From assembly GCA_026874595.1 (NCBI GenBank), contig CM049311.1:13793676-13857675 (forward strand): a stretch of 64,000 nucleotides of DNA, in the 5' to 3' direction. The notes under the pieces are model-generated. The model did no database searches. It was not told the DNA's origin and was given only the letters and a program-made list of their open reading frames with translations. Shown piece after piece: positions 48,011 to 59,960 of the stretch. This DNA comes from Sipunculus nudus. Lineage: Eukaryota > Annelida > Sipuncula > Golfingiida > Sipunculidae. A program made the position numbers and the translations under genes. Positions within the stretch are counted from its first letter, which is position 1. Each line of letters opens with the position of its first letter.

Positions 48011-48576
48011 TCCAATACTGCCACAACCAAAACGCTTTATACAACCGCTAAACTTAAAATTACATACTGAGTAAGGAATCTACACAAAAGAATAAATTAA
48101 AATATGCGTAAAACCCATCTATATGGAGACCGTCAACGATTGTTCGAAAAGACTGTCAATCAAGTAACCTGGGACATATGCATATCGGCTGACAGCTATT
48201 TAAAAAAGATGCAGGGATATGTACCAATATAGAAAAACTTAAAAACAAATGTTTTGCTCACTTGGTCTGGAAAATATTAACAAACATATTTCAACTAGTC
48301 TGCAAAAAAATGTTTGAGGTGACATGACACTTGTCAGAGAGAAGTGTTTTCAAAAGGGGGGAACTTCACTGCAGTTTTTAACATAGCTCGTTCTGTCACT
48401 AAGACATGGTCGACAGACGAATAATGAGAAGGCTGGGGCAAAACGACTGCTCATGAAAATCGTCCTGTTCACCGTCCCGCCGTTTTTCTGTGTGACCTTG
48501 TTTGAACAGCAAATGTACGTAGAGACTCATGAATGTTTACACATTAGTTCTGCTATATCCTTCACGGGGAGAGGTT
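48011..48576 (+). repeat. Direct repeat B
   Basis: Second copy of the unit at 47019. The best kept part is AAACGACTGCTCATGAAAAT and CGTCCTGTTCACCGTCCCGC. It carries a ~30-bp insertion (GTACGTAGAGACTCATGAAT...) near its end. Confidence 0.85.
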
Positions 48577-49519
48577 AGGCGGATACATTTTTAACGTATT
48601 TCGTGTTCACTGAAGTGCGATATTCTCTAGTACTGCATGTTGTCTTCAAATTGTCTTTTTATTCATTTTATTACACTATATTGTCCTTAACAGCTCTTTG
48701 ACGTGGATGGTATTATTAAGGAATATATTAACATTTTTTTTTTATTATTAAAACCTGGTGTCAGTATACACTGTGTTACCTCTTACTTTATTGAGCAATC
48801 CCTATTGTATCAAGACGACATTGTTTGATTCCACGAAAAGATATGTTTATGTATAGGGCGTATGGTTTAAACCTAAGTACAAAGCAAGCGTTCCTTTGGA
48901 AAGCATACCCTGTAGAATAAACACGTGTCATCACTGATTTATTGAATATCAAAGGTCCCAAAATAATAAATAATCATGAATTAAATCTCATATATTTATT
49001 CGCACAAACTAATCCCATGGTTTGAATACGTGTGGTCGCTTGCAGGATACAAGGAAGTGTCGTGTGCATAACATTTGCATAATAAGCGGACGAAACACAC
49101 ACAAGATTCTAATAGCTAAGTGTTGTCAAGATCATATTAATCATCCTGTGCAAGATAAAAACTAGTGTAAACTACTTCTGTCCGTCCGTCTGTCTGTCCG
49201 TCCGTCTCCCCGTCCGTTAACAGGACACAAATCGCAACTGCTGGACCTTAAATGGATTGCCTTGAAACTTGAAACATACCATTATATGACAGCAGTTATG
49301 TCAGTTTCTCAGCTGTGGTTCCATCCAGTTTCCTCAAATTCAGCGTGTTTGTTGATTATGATTGATTATGATTGGTTTCTTCAGTTCCTAAAGACTGGTG
49401 GCGCCATCTGTATTTTTTCTATTTTTATACATTTGTTTTCTTTAATTGAGACTGCAAAATTATATTGATTCTATCAGATTTGCAACGGTGGTTTCATCTG
49501 TGTCCTGAAACCTTGTGTG

Positions 49520-51541
49520 TTCCTAGGGCCCCGCTTGAACAAGTAGATGTCCTGTATCGATTACACTGTCCGTTTGTCTGTTCGTCTATCTGTATCTCCA
49601 TCAAATTTGTTTCCTGATGACCGGCTTCTGTGGCTCAGGGGTAGAGCACAGGATTAGAAGCTCGGAGGACGTGAGTTCGAATCTCAGCATAGGCGGAGAG
49701 ATTTTCCATGGTCGGCCCCCACCCAGGGTGAGCGTTCTGCAGGCTTAATTGGAAGGTCATGCCCAACGGCCGTGTTTCACTAACATTTGAGTGCGATTAC
49801 GCACCCAGGGACCGCAGGTGCAGTAGTTACCGTGCTTGGTTAACGCCAGGATATAAAATCAGAGGAAGCATGTGATACTGCACCAGTCACGTAGTTCGAA
49901 ACCGGGATGGAATTCCACAGATGTACCTCCACCAAATAAAAATTGTTTCCTGATGGTAACTCCAGTTTCGATTGACATTTGGATTTGAAATGAATTTTAT
50001 ATCACCAACAATAATGTAAGAATCCTTTTGATTTTTGGGTCATGAAAGGTCAAGGTCACAGGCCTGCTTCTTCCAAATGATTGTAGATGTATTTTAAGCC
50101 AAACGTTCCATCCCAAACCTCCCATCTTCCAGATATTGCACACCTGCAACGCTTTCTTCATCAAGATAATTCCACATATAACCAATACTTCCTCACTTGT
50201 TAGTCTAAATACTCGGTGGCAAATCTCTACTAGCCTTTAGCACCTGCTAAATCCATAGAAGGTTAATACTGACCTGATATCCTAATCTAGATTCATTTAG
50301 GGCGTTGTATAAAATTTTTTTACACGCACGGCGTACAGCCATGTGTTAGCCATCTGTTTGTCTTAGTGTTCGGTTTAACGTGTTTTGCTGCAATGTTGCA
50401 TGTCCATAGATCTTGGATCTCGTATTTATAACTGGTGCCGCCATTTGCAATGGTTTTTATGTGACGTCCAACCGTATTTACATTTGCTATGGGTGAAAAT
50501 TGCTCATTGTGACCTCCTGACAACTCTTTGAGGTCTTATTATCATATACCGTTAAAGAAAAGTCCGTTCACTTATAGTAATAGGACATTGTTGTATCCTC
50601 CTCATCACAAAAACCTCCTGCCGACATTATCATTATAGTTCATTTGTCAGAAGATTTGATAACATATCAACACTATGTGGAGTATATACAAAACCACATG
50701 TCTCTCCTGAGGGAATGAAATCTCTGTTCCTGTGTTCACACCTTCGACCAGAGGTCGTTTCTACTCAAAACGAACCTCTTCCAGATAAGCACTGTGGGAC
50801 GGCCGGAACTACTTCTTTCAACTGTCAAACTTTCAATCAAATTTGTTATATTTAAAAAAAACACCTTCAATTATAACAACACATATTATATTATTTTATC
50901 CCAGATAACCTCAAAAATGTAAAGGATTATTCATTGGGTGTTGTTCTGACATAATAAAAAATAATCAAAATTCGGGTAATTACTTAATGAGTAAAGTTTG
51001 TAAAAGTAAAAAAAAAAGAAAAGAAAAGAAAAAAAGGTAACTAAAACGTCATACCTCTGGTATATGAAATCTGTAGAATTTATTTGTCATGTATACACTA
51101 ACATGAGACACAGCTTTGATCATTAATTGGTTAGTTCTGTCTGTTCTTGTGAGTGACATTGATCCATACTTTGACATTATTTCATATAGTGTATCATTTA
51201 GTACAGTTAATAAATGTTAAATCCATATAAGTAAATATCCAAAATTTATATGAAATAAAATCTTTTTACTTTTTTATCGAAATATCACAAAATATTTGAA
51301 ATGACTCGTTCAAGATTTTGAAATTATGCAAATAAGTCCAATTGATATAATTCAATAAGGCAATGTCTAATATCATGACCAGTTCAGACACAAGGACGCT
51401 TGTTTTCGAGCCAGTTTACCATCCTTGGACCATTGGTGTTTATGTCTTACCCTTCTATTACGTTTAAATATTACCTGTCGGACGTAATATGTCTCTTTGT
51501 CTAGGTTTGAATCATTTAACATGTAATTATTTTTATTATCA

Positions 51542-51583
<42 letters not shown>

Positions 51584-52330
51584 CTCCCAAATAAGGTAAA
51601 AACATGAAGGAAGACACAAGGTTTGAACCTTGAAGCTTAAAAAAATCTTGATTTGTGATACGGTATCCAGGTGGCATGCACGCAATGTTAAAGTTGTGCT
51701 CAACTGATCGCGTCTAGTGCAAGTTTATTTCAACATGTGTAGAAAAAGCAAACGGTTTCAGGCCGTACCATTATATTTTAAGGAGGAAAGAAATACTTCT
51801 TATATATTTAACATACATGGTATATTTTGTTTTAACAATAAATATAGAGGGGAACAGGGGACCTTCTTTCTGAGACAGGGGAGCTTCTATCGATACAGGA
51901 GTATGGAACGATAAATTCAAAATGAGACAGAGGCGGGCGAATAGAGGAACTGGAGAGGATCGTACATAGAAATCGGTAATGGGATGTGACATGTCTCATT
52001 TATTTGGACAACTATGATGGAAATCTTATGAAGGAGTGTCGACCCATACGATGGAGGGTGAACGGAGGAACGTACACCTTGATGAGAGAGGTGAGGAGAG
52101 CAACCTGTACTGATTGAGGTACAAGAGAGCTGAATGGAGAAAGCGCTATGGGTAGAAGTTGACGAGCCATGGAATACTGAGAGAGTGAGAGGAATTGTAC
52201 TGTGAGAGGGCGATGCCAATAGAGGTATTTAAAGTGATAGGGGAGATGGACTAGAGGAATACATATTGATACACAAACCGCGAACAGGGGAACCTAATGC
52301 GTTTAGATAGCAGGAGAGGAAATGAAGGAT
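49520..52330 (+). repeat. Segmental duplication, copy A
   Basis: Module order: CCGCTTGAACAAGTAGATG, SINE copy 4, an AGGTCAAGGTCA unit, a GCCATTTGCAATGG unit, a CTCTCCTGAGGGAATGAAAT module, (ATT)n at 51545-51580, then a GA-rich tail leading into the minisatellite. Copy B at 58827-64000 has the same order. Confidence 0.85.
49620..49942 (+). mobile_element. SINE copy 4, tRNA-derived, with 13-bp target duplications
   Basis: The head has an A box (TGGCTCAGGGGTAGAGCA) and a B box (GAGTTCGAATCTC) but cannot complete a tRNA. The body includes GGTCGGCCCCCACCCAGGGT and the tail ends ACCTCCACCAAATAAAAA. TTGTTTCCTGATG flanks it at 49607-49619 and 49943-49955. Confidence 0.9.
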
Positions 52331-52434
52331 AGCTATTCAAACGGAGAGGAATGCGGACATTTGTTGATATACAGGAAGAGTAAAAAAAATAAGGGGATGC
52401 TGAGATGTAAGATGAGAATAGAGGAATGTGTACT

Positions 52435-52800
52435 ACCAATACGGGAGAGGAGCATAAAGTGCACTACATATACGGGAGAGGAGAACAATGGAACGTGTAC
52501 TACTAATACGGGAGAGGAGAATAGAGGAACTTGCACTACAAATACTGGTGAGGAGAATAGAGGAAGTCCACAGCTATTAAGGGAAAGGAGAATAGAGAAA
52601 CGTCTACAACAAATACGGGAGAGGAGAATAGAGGAAGACCACAGCTATTAAGGGAAAGGAGAATAGAGAAACGTCTACAACAAATACGGGAGAGGAGAAT
52701 AGAGGAAGTCCACAGCTATTAAGGGAAAGAAGTATAGAGAGATGTCTACTTCAAATACGGGAGAGGAGAATAGAGGAACGGGTATTCCTAATACGATAAA
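52435..52800 (+). repeat. 36-bp minisatellite with a 71-bp higher-order unit
   Basis: The basic unit is ACGGGAGAGGAGAATAGAGG followed by AACGTGTACTACTAAT. Three times a second variant (AGGGAAAGGAGAATAGAGAA...) alternates with it, giving a 71-bp composite. Units of 12 codons keep a frame open (EENRGTCTTNTG), so the frame here is not a gene. Confidence 0.9.
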
Positions 52801-53200
52801 CAGGAAGGAACAGGAGATTTAATTCCACCATCTGTCCGAGAGATTTCGGTATAGACTAACCAATTTAGTGACATTTTAACAAAGCAAAGTAACTGTCATA
52901 TATTTTGGAACTGTATTTAATCATTTACCATAAACCCATAGTATTTAAATGTTTCTAAGTACTTCAACATCATATAATATCCCTAATCGGTAAATCTTCA
53001 TACAGGAATCTCAGCTTCATTTCTGGGAAGGAATTCAATCATCGTCTGGTAAACATTTCGTTATAGACCAACTTGCTTAGTGTTATTTTAACATTTTATT
53101 GAACAAACGTTTGCATCTTGAGAAGGTGAAGTAATTTTCCTATATATTAAAATTATATATATGGCCATGGTATTTAAACGGTTCTAAATTCTACAAAATT
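52800..53200. repeat. Minisatellite-associated tail with a ~210-bp duplicated block
   Basis: AGAGATTTCGGTATAGACTAAC near 52849 resembles AACATTTCGTTATAGACCAAC near 53053, each followed by a TTTAACA run. The first part also matches the inverted copy at 960-1060. Confidence 0.5.
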
Positions 53201-53499
53201 CTGTAATATCCAATAATAATAATAATAATAATAAAATAAAAAAATACAAATACTGCCGTTTATCACGAATCAACTTTGACAAAGGTATGATGGGTTATGA
53301 TGTCAAACTATTTCATTCAGAAACATATTAAATAGAAAAAGAATATAGAAAGGATCAATGTCTTTATTCATGTTTCTCTTCTGTTCAAACTCAAAAAAAT
53401 AATTAAGACTTATTTATTTTTTGACAAATTTAAAAAAAAATCATATTGGTACAGGAAAAAAATTTACAGTTACAAACTGTACATACAAATATATTATTC

Positions 53500-53660
53500 T
53501 ACATAAATAATTAAGAATTCTACATAAATAAATAAGAATTCTACATAAATATTTCATACATAGGATTCTACATGAATAGATAATAATTTTACATAAATAT
53601 ATCCGAGTTCTACATAAGGAAGCCAGAATCTACATAACAGATCAGAATTTTATAAAAAGA
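53500..53660. repeat. Degenerate TCTACATAAAT short tandem repeat
   Basis: About a dozen variants of ATTCTACATAAATA. The same phrase recurs at 53960-54080 and, reverse-complemented, at 1-100. Confidence 0.75.
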
Positions 53661-53735
53661 GAGAAGCAGTCGACATAAAGATAACAGAATATATAGGTAA
53701 CAGTTTTTCATTTCCATGCATTACAACACACGTAC

Positions 53736-53882
53736 CTCTTTTCTTTTTGTGTTTGGGAGATTTCTGCTCTTTAACCGCGGCTGGTTCAGGCTCGACTGCT
53801 GGCGTCACCTGTTGGTGTTCCGCTGAAGTTGCTACTTTGTCCACCGGTTCAGTTATCCCTCTTGTACCTGGGCATTTAGACT
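53736..53882 (-). CDS. Second copy of the CBM20-gene penultimate exon (intact)
   Basis: A 147-nt phase-1 exon with acceptor TTTAG and donor GTACGT, highly similar to exon 5 of the CBM20-like gene about 390 bp upstream. It reads through AEHQQVTPAVEPEP and SPKHKKKRG without a stop. Flanking intron sequence (TATAAT runs, AGGAAAATA) is duplicated too, so this is a tandem exon duplication. The next exon expected from the inverted copy at 752-819 is not found on this side. Unspliced, the frame runs on to a stop at 53650. Confidence 0.6.
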
Positions 53883-54142
53883 CTAAATAGATAATTTTAC
53901 ATAATATAATATAATATAATATAATCAAAGGAAAATATATAGTTCTACTAGAATATATAATAATTCTACATAAATGGATCACAGTTCTACATAAATAAGC
54001 CAGACTCTATATAAATAGATCAGAATTTTACATAAATAGAGCAGAAGTCGATATAAAGATAACAGAATTCTACATAAATGTATATAGATAAGAGTTTTTC
54101 ATGTCCAAGCATTACAGCACACGTACCTCTTTTCTTTTTGTG

Positions 54143-56701
54143 TTAGGGAGATATCAGTTCATCAATTGCGGATGGTTCAAGCTCGACGGGTGGCGTCACC
54201 TGTTGGTGTTCCGCTGAAGTTTCTACTTTGTCCATCGGTTCAGTTATCTCTCTTGTGAAAGGGCATATAGACTCTAAATAGATAATATAATATAATATAA
54301 TGTAATGTAATATAATCAGAGGAAAATACAAGACATGACAAACCATATCACATGATATCATATCATATAGTTCTTAGTATAATATAATATAATATTATAT
54401 CATATCATAACATACAATTTAATATAATATAATAAGAGGAAAATACAACACATTACAGAACCTATAATTGAAAATTATAACTATCAGAGTAATGTCACAT
54501 TCTTAAATATATTCTTCAGTACCTTTAAGCTTACGTAAAAACTTGAAGGTGAATACATAATTTAAGATGTACAATAAGTATTAAAATAAGATACTGATTT
54601 ATGTTACAAATACGGTTATTTTATACAGTATAAGTTAAAACTTGCAAGTACCTGCAATGTCGTGGTGTTCTATATCTGAAAAAGGCCACCTGACATTATA
54701 GACAGCCGTCGTAGTGGTTAGTGATAGGACTCGCTGGCAGGACTTTCTGACGCCACACGCACAGACCACTTCAAAATGGCCGACTATCTTCAGATCTGAA
54801 GAAAAAAAAAATGATGTATTTATGAGTCCACCTGAACTGAACCACGGTGTTAACATTAGACTGAAGTTCAGTTATCAGAAGTATGGATAGTGCTCTGTTA
54901 CTGCTCTAGATCTTCATATAAAAATCATGTTTTAAAATGTAACATACTTTTTATGCTGTTCATGCAAGAATTTTCAGAACAATTTTATTCATGTTAGATT
55001 CATAAGTAAAATTCACGTGTTAAATGTTTACAGAGAAATAATGATATCGAATGATACATACCTTCTGGCATGTCCAAGTCAACTACTGCCGCGCCCTCTG
55101 TCGGTGAGTAAACACACTCATGGGTGATATCAGACTCTACTCTCTTTTGGATGAAGGTAAATTTTGAGGCCATTGAGTGCCGCCAGTACGGTAACACAAT
55201 CCGGGCCTTTCCTGCTTCGGGGGCAGCGAGAGTTGGTTCCCGTTCTGTGAACGAAAGTAAAAAAAAAATTAATGAGAGCATAAATAATATTAAAGATCTA
55301 AATTACATGAACAACCTGCATCATAAACTACCAGATATCATAAAAGCAAAGAGTCAAGTCTAATTTCGTCTGTTTGGGTAAGGGACAGATATCTTTTTTT
55401 ATAACAAATATTTCAGAATATAACGATTATATACAAAAAGAACGATGTCGGTAATGCTGATGTACAGCCACATTGTAATTTCCTTGCAAGGATTAATAAG
55501 TATATGTTATCTCATCTAATCTTATATTTCGTTATCTTATCTTATTAACTACCAAATTTCATTAAAACAAGAGTGAAGTACAGTTAAGTCTGTTAGTTCA
55601 AAAGGCAGCTAACTTCTGTAGTAAAATCTAATTCAGCAAAGCACAATTATATAGCTTTAGCTCCTATGTATATATTTATGATGTAAATAAACTATTTAAT
55701 GGTGTCTAGCTATCTTCCTGATTATGTTATTTAAAGACTCAGGATTTGACAATTTGACAAAACACCATACCGTTTTTCATCGCAATGTCCTCTCGCGGGA
55801 CATTAAACGAGAATTTCACGAGAGCCTGTTTTATGGAATCATCTAGCGCCACCTTGCGGTCAGGGACCTGCTCCCAACAGGAAACGCCATCTTTTGAAGC
55901 AATCACGGGTTTTAATGCCTTTCTCCCGGCGGGCACGCGGGCCACGCCCACCCACTGGGGAGACCCCAAGGGCAGGTTGGCTAGCGAAACCAACACCACC
56001 CCCCCCCCCCCCCCCCCCCCCCGAGAGATATCCCAGGCGCCAAGCTCAGTGTCTGCTCCGACGATTTTGATTTGGTCCTCATCTTCTGGTTTGAGTAAGT
56101 GATGGATTATGAACGTGAGTAACACTGTCAAGAAAAATAATGTATTCAACCTTTAAAATAATGTTTAACTATACAGTTTGATATGATTTTGAAATGGAAA
56201 TATATCCATGATTAAAATCATAGTTTTAATTGAAATAAGTTGACATAGCTAATTAAGATGGCCATAGCTAAGACAATATTGGTGACAAAAATGAGGAGCG
56301 GCGATCTACTTATATCGTAATCCTCATTTAAATCTATACTGGACGTGTATTGTTATATGTCTGATGAGAAAATAGAAATAAACTGTATTCACAAACTATT
56401 TATAATGTTGGTTAAACAAAGAATCGAAAAAATGAATATTATTGTAGAAATACATAAGTCAAATACATAAGAAAATCCGCCATGATGCCAAAAATACACC
56501 GACACATAAACCGAACTGTTATTCCTTTTGAAGTTGCTGCCGATAAACAAACTCAAATGTTAAAAAAAGAAAGATAAATGTCTTACCGTACTCCATGATG
56601 GTTGGTACGCCTACGGAACAGTTCGAGCAGAATTGATAATAAAAAATGTACAGGTTTAGCAGTAGTACACACGATATCACGTCCGACTTCCAGGAAAGCA
56701 T
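54143..56701 (-). CDS. Signal/anchor plus CBM20-like domain protein
   Basis: Exons on -: 56701-56587, 56124-55771, 55244-55062, 54795-54652, 54273-54143. All internal junctions are GT-AG and phase 1; total 927 nt, 308 aa to an in-frame TAA. Residues 10-33 are hydrophobic (signal peptide or anchor). Exon 2 (39-156) has the CBM20 pattern: IKIVGADTELGAWD, PQWVGVARVPAG, then DGVSCWEQVPDR. CBM20 domains bind alpha-glucans, as in Stbd1, laforin and amylases; glycogen/starch binding is therefore inferred. Exons 3-4 (157-265) carry several Cys and match nothing I recognise. Exon 5 encodes a Ser/Pro/Glu-rich tail (AEHQQVTPPVELEP). Oddities are a seven-Gly run from a 24-base homopolymer, and a stop where the duplicated exon has a Lys codon. 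Skipping exon 5 for the copy at 53882-53736 would stay in frame. Confidence 0.75.
55999..56022 (-). repeat. C24/G24 homopolymer inside the CBM20 exon
   Basis: 24 C on + encode seven Gly (plus parts of the flanking Arg and Val codons) on - without breaking the frame. Any length change not divisible by three would destroy the protein. Confidence 0.9.
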
Positions 56702-56713
56702 AAACTACAATGT

Positions 56714-56807
56714 TGACGTCAGTCACGTTGGTGACAACAATGACGTTGCCAAGCGCCGTGATGGCTGAACGTACGGACGTTACCGGGGCGATGAACTTAT
56801 GACGTCA
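56714..56807 (-). promoter_or_regulatory. Two palindromic CRE sites upstream of the CBM20-like gene
   Basis: TGACGTCA occurs at 56714-56721 and 56800-56807, within 110 bp upstream of the ATG at 56701, with an extra AATGACGTTGCC between them. Full CREs bind CREB/ATF factors. Regulation by them is inferred. Confidence 0.45.
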
Positions 56808-56829
56808 TATTTTAACTACACACACGTTC

Positions 56830-57366
56830 AGCAGTGTTGAGGAAATACATATGTTGTGAATTTTTCGTGTATGGAGCCTTTCTGTTTGAGACTGAAAGGC
56901 CCACACTATGACAAGAATATTGCGAATACAAGACTTAAAAAAATGTTCATGCATGGCCACCATGATGAAGGGGGGGGGGGACATATCATATAACATTTAA
57001 CACCCCCCCCCCCCATCAACACACAAATTCCAACAACGCACGAACGGACACACACCCTCACACATCCAATCTCCACGGCCGATCGACACCTCGACAGTCA
57101 CGCTTCCCCGAGAAAACTTGTTCGCCCCTCATTGAAGTTGGTTCTCATAACAGTACTGATAACATGATTTTATTGAGAAAATGTAAGGGCAGGTAAAATA
57201 TGGCATACCTTCTTATAAACATTTGCTTCACGTTAAAACGTAATACCTGTATCATATTTTATTAAAGTTATCCTTTGATAGGCTTTATTTCTCCATAAGT
57301 GAACACATCAAGCGAAACGTGAGAGGATTTATTTAGAAGTTAGTTGCTGCAGTTTACATTTCAAAG

Positions 57367-57430
<64 letters not shown>

Positions 57431-58000
57431 GAAGGTTTTTACAAGTTTCGAACAACTTTAAGCAAACTGGAAAATGTGACCACCTGATTCGAAAAAAAAA
57501 TTTAAAGGTGTGCACCCTCAAACACCCTGGTTCATATATATATAAGATAGGATAAGATAAGATAAAATTGATTAGCCTTAAGTTCCAGGATTATGTTGTT
57601 GACTTGCAATTTATTACATAAAAATTAATAAATAAATAAATACAGAAAAATAATAAAGAAAAATAACACAGAACTTATTTGACTATGCATTAAAATAAGC
57701 ATGTAAAATGATAGACCAGATAATTCTGCAGGTAAAACACATAATTCAAAACATTAAATATCTAGAGGGTTGTGAGTTAAAACCTTTCATACTGTTTGGT
57801 ACAAGAGATTATTTTAAATCGAGTAGTTCCGCAGAATGGTCAACTAAGCGTTTACCTCAAGCTTAAAAAACTGATCTCTGAATGAAGGGGATGTATCCTG
57901 TCCTTCATGATTTGGTGTGTGGCAGGAGAGGTACTAGCTAATCTACAACTTCTCTTCCTGGTATTATTTAGCTGTTACTTTAACTTATCAGTATTAGCTC
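56830..58000. other. Unassigned stretch upstream of the CBM20 gene
   Basis: Holds short G and C runs (56971-56980, 57003-57013), a TA repeat (57369-57427) and a GATAAGATAAGATAAAATTG run near 57550. No gene seen. Confidence 0.5.
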
Positions 58001-58059
58001 AGTTACTCAACTTAATTCATACAACGACCAGTCGCACGTGCTGTCGGGCTTACTCTGAT

Positions 58060-58380
58060 GTACTCGTCAGTTGTCCTTTGTGGTCGTACGACCGCTCCCA
58101 CAGAAAGAGGGAGAACTAATGTAACCGCTACCACTCGGAAGTAATCGTACGACCACTTGGTAGTAATCGTAAGACTGATCTCAAGACTCAACGATCCGTC
58201 GGTAGTTATCGCACAAGTTCTCTCATGGACCCATAAAATGCAGTTGGACAAGACCCTAAAAACTCTCCGGTTGATAACAAACGCTCGTAAAGTGGTCCCA
58301 TATGTGACCGTAAAAATAATCAGCAACGACAAGTCGCAGGTGATCGGCAACGACAAGTCGTGACCATGAAGTCAAAGGTG
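58060..58380 (+). repeat. Degenerate short repeats around TAATCGTACGACCAC
   Basis: GGTCGTACGACC (palindrome), GTAATCGTACGACCACTTGG, GTAATCGTAAGACTGATC and CGACAAGTCGCAGGTGATCG / CGACAAGTCGTGACCATG recur. Open frames on both strands here are best explained by the repeats. Confidence 0.45.
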
Positions 58381-58399
58381 ATCGTAGGCAAGTGCGACT

Positions 58400-58820
58400 G
58401 GGCTTTTATACAAGAGAGGAGAATAAAGGAACGTGTATTACAAATACGAGCGAGGAGAATAGAGGAACGTCCAATGCTAATACGAGAGACGATTATAGAG
58501 GAACGTGTATTATTAATACGAGCGAGCAAAATAGACAAACGTGATATTACTAATACAAAAGAGGAGAATAGAGGGACCTGTATTACTTATAAGAGAGAGG
58601 GGAATAGAGGAAAGTGTATTACTAATACGGGAGAGAAGAAATGGGTATGTATATTACTTATACCGGAGAGGAGAATAGAGGAAAGTGTATTACTAATAAA
58701 AGAGAGAAGAATAGAGGGACGTATATTATTAATACGATAAAGGAGAATAGAGGAATGTCTTTTACTAATACGAGAGAGAAGAAATAAAGAACGTGGTATT
58801 ATTAATACGGGAGGGGGAAT
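58400..58820 (+). repeat. 36-bp minisatellite, second array (~11 units)
   Basis: Same unit as at 52435 (GAGGAGAATAGAGGAACGTG + TATTACTAATACGA), more diverged and without the 71-bp alternation. It leads straight into duplication copy B. Confidence 0.9.
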
Positions 58821-58918
58821 AGAGGAGCCCCGTTTGAACAAGTAGATGCCCTATATGGAATACCCTGTCCGTTCGTCTGTTCGTCTTTCTCTATCTCCAT
58901 CAAATTTGTTTCCTGATG

Positions 58919-59313
58919 ACCGGCTTCTGTGGCTCAGGGGTAGAGCACAGGATTCGAAGCTCGGAGGACGTGAGTTCGAATCTCAGCCGAGGCGGTGAGA
59001 TTAACACGGTCGGCCCCCACCCAGGGTGAGCGTTCTGCAGGCATAGTGGGAAGGTCGTGCCCAACGGCCATGTTTACGAGTACGCCTTTGGGGGTTCCTC
59101 GGTGGTGTGCCCCAACAATGGGGACAATTACGCACCCAGGACCCGCAGGTGCAGTAGTGACCGTGCCTGTTTAACGCCAGGATATAAAATGAGAGGAAGC
59201 ATGTGATACTGCCCTGTCACGTAGTCCGAAACCGGGATGGAATTCCACAGATGTACATATATGCAGTTAAGTTAGCATTAAAAATGGAGGCGGTTATCTC
59301 GACCCAAAAAAAA
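58919..59313 (+). mobile_element. SINE copy 5 (longest copy)
   Basis: Same insertion site as copy 4 (TTGTTTCCTGATG before it, TCGTTTCCCGATG after it). It keeps a TTTGGGGGTTCCTCGG region missing from copy 4 and a longer tail ending AAAATGGAGGCGGTTATC. Confidence 0.9.
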
Positions 59314-59319
59314 TCGTTT

Positions 59320-59960
59320 CCCGATGGTAACTCTTGTTTGGATTGACATAGGGATTTGAAACTTGACTTATATATGATCCACCAATAATGTAAGAATCCT
59401 TTTTATTTTGGGGTCATGAAAGGTCAAGGTCACAGGCCCACTTCTTTAAATGATTGTAGATGTATTTTAAGCCAAACTTTCCATCCCAAACCTCCCATCT
59501 TCCAGATATTGCTCACTTGCCAATAGTGAAAGAAACTTATGAATTTTGGGGTCACAAGGTCAATGGTCATGGGGCCAACTATCCACTTATTATTTTCAAG
59601 ATGATAACACCAGTTTGGATTGAAATATTGGTTTCAAACTTTACTCATATATGACCCACACTAAAGTAAAAGCTGTTTATTACGGGGACATGAAATCGAA
59701 GGTCAAGGTCACAGGGCCCACTAATTTAGAAAGAATGTGGATGCATTTAAGGCCAAACTTTTCATCGCAACCCTTTTGTTTTCTATGTAGCGCACCTGCC
59801 AATAAGGGGAGTTTCCTTTTGAATTTGGGACCACTAGGTCAAAGGTTAAGGTCACAGGGGCCATTTATTCACAAGTTCCTTTATGGATGATCACTCCAGC
59901 TTGAGTAGACAGGTTGACTTCAAACAGGACCCATATTTTGAAAAAGCAAGTAACCATATC
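59320..59960 (+). repeat. Tandem AGGTCAAGGTCACAGG units
   Basis: At least three imperfect units (starts near 59320, 59600, 59880) share GATGGTAACTC/GATGATAACACC, TTGAAACTT and AAGGTCAAGGTCACAGG. One related unit lies at 49956-50170 in copy A. Confidence 0.75.

Noticed and set aside
49620-49691. Possible tRNA gene (A and B boxes)
   Set aside because: The acceptor stem and anticodon arm do not fold, and the same head is shared by all SINE copies with a non-tRNA body.
52322-52651. 109-codon frame with ENRGTCTTNT repeats
   Set aside because: It is a product of the 36-bp minisatellite, whose period is a multiple of three.
55785-56102. 105-codon + strand frame over the CBM20 exon
   Set aside because: It is the complement of a conserved-domain exon with matching splice sites; the poly-Pro part is the C24 run.
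58360-58841. Frames of 126 and 84 codons on opposite strands
   Set aside because: Both are minisatellite artefacts.
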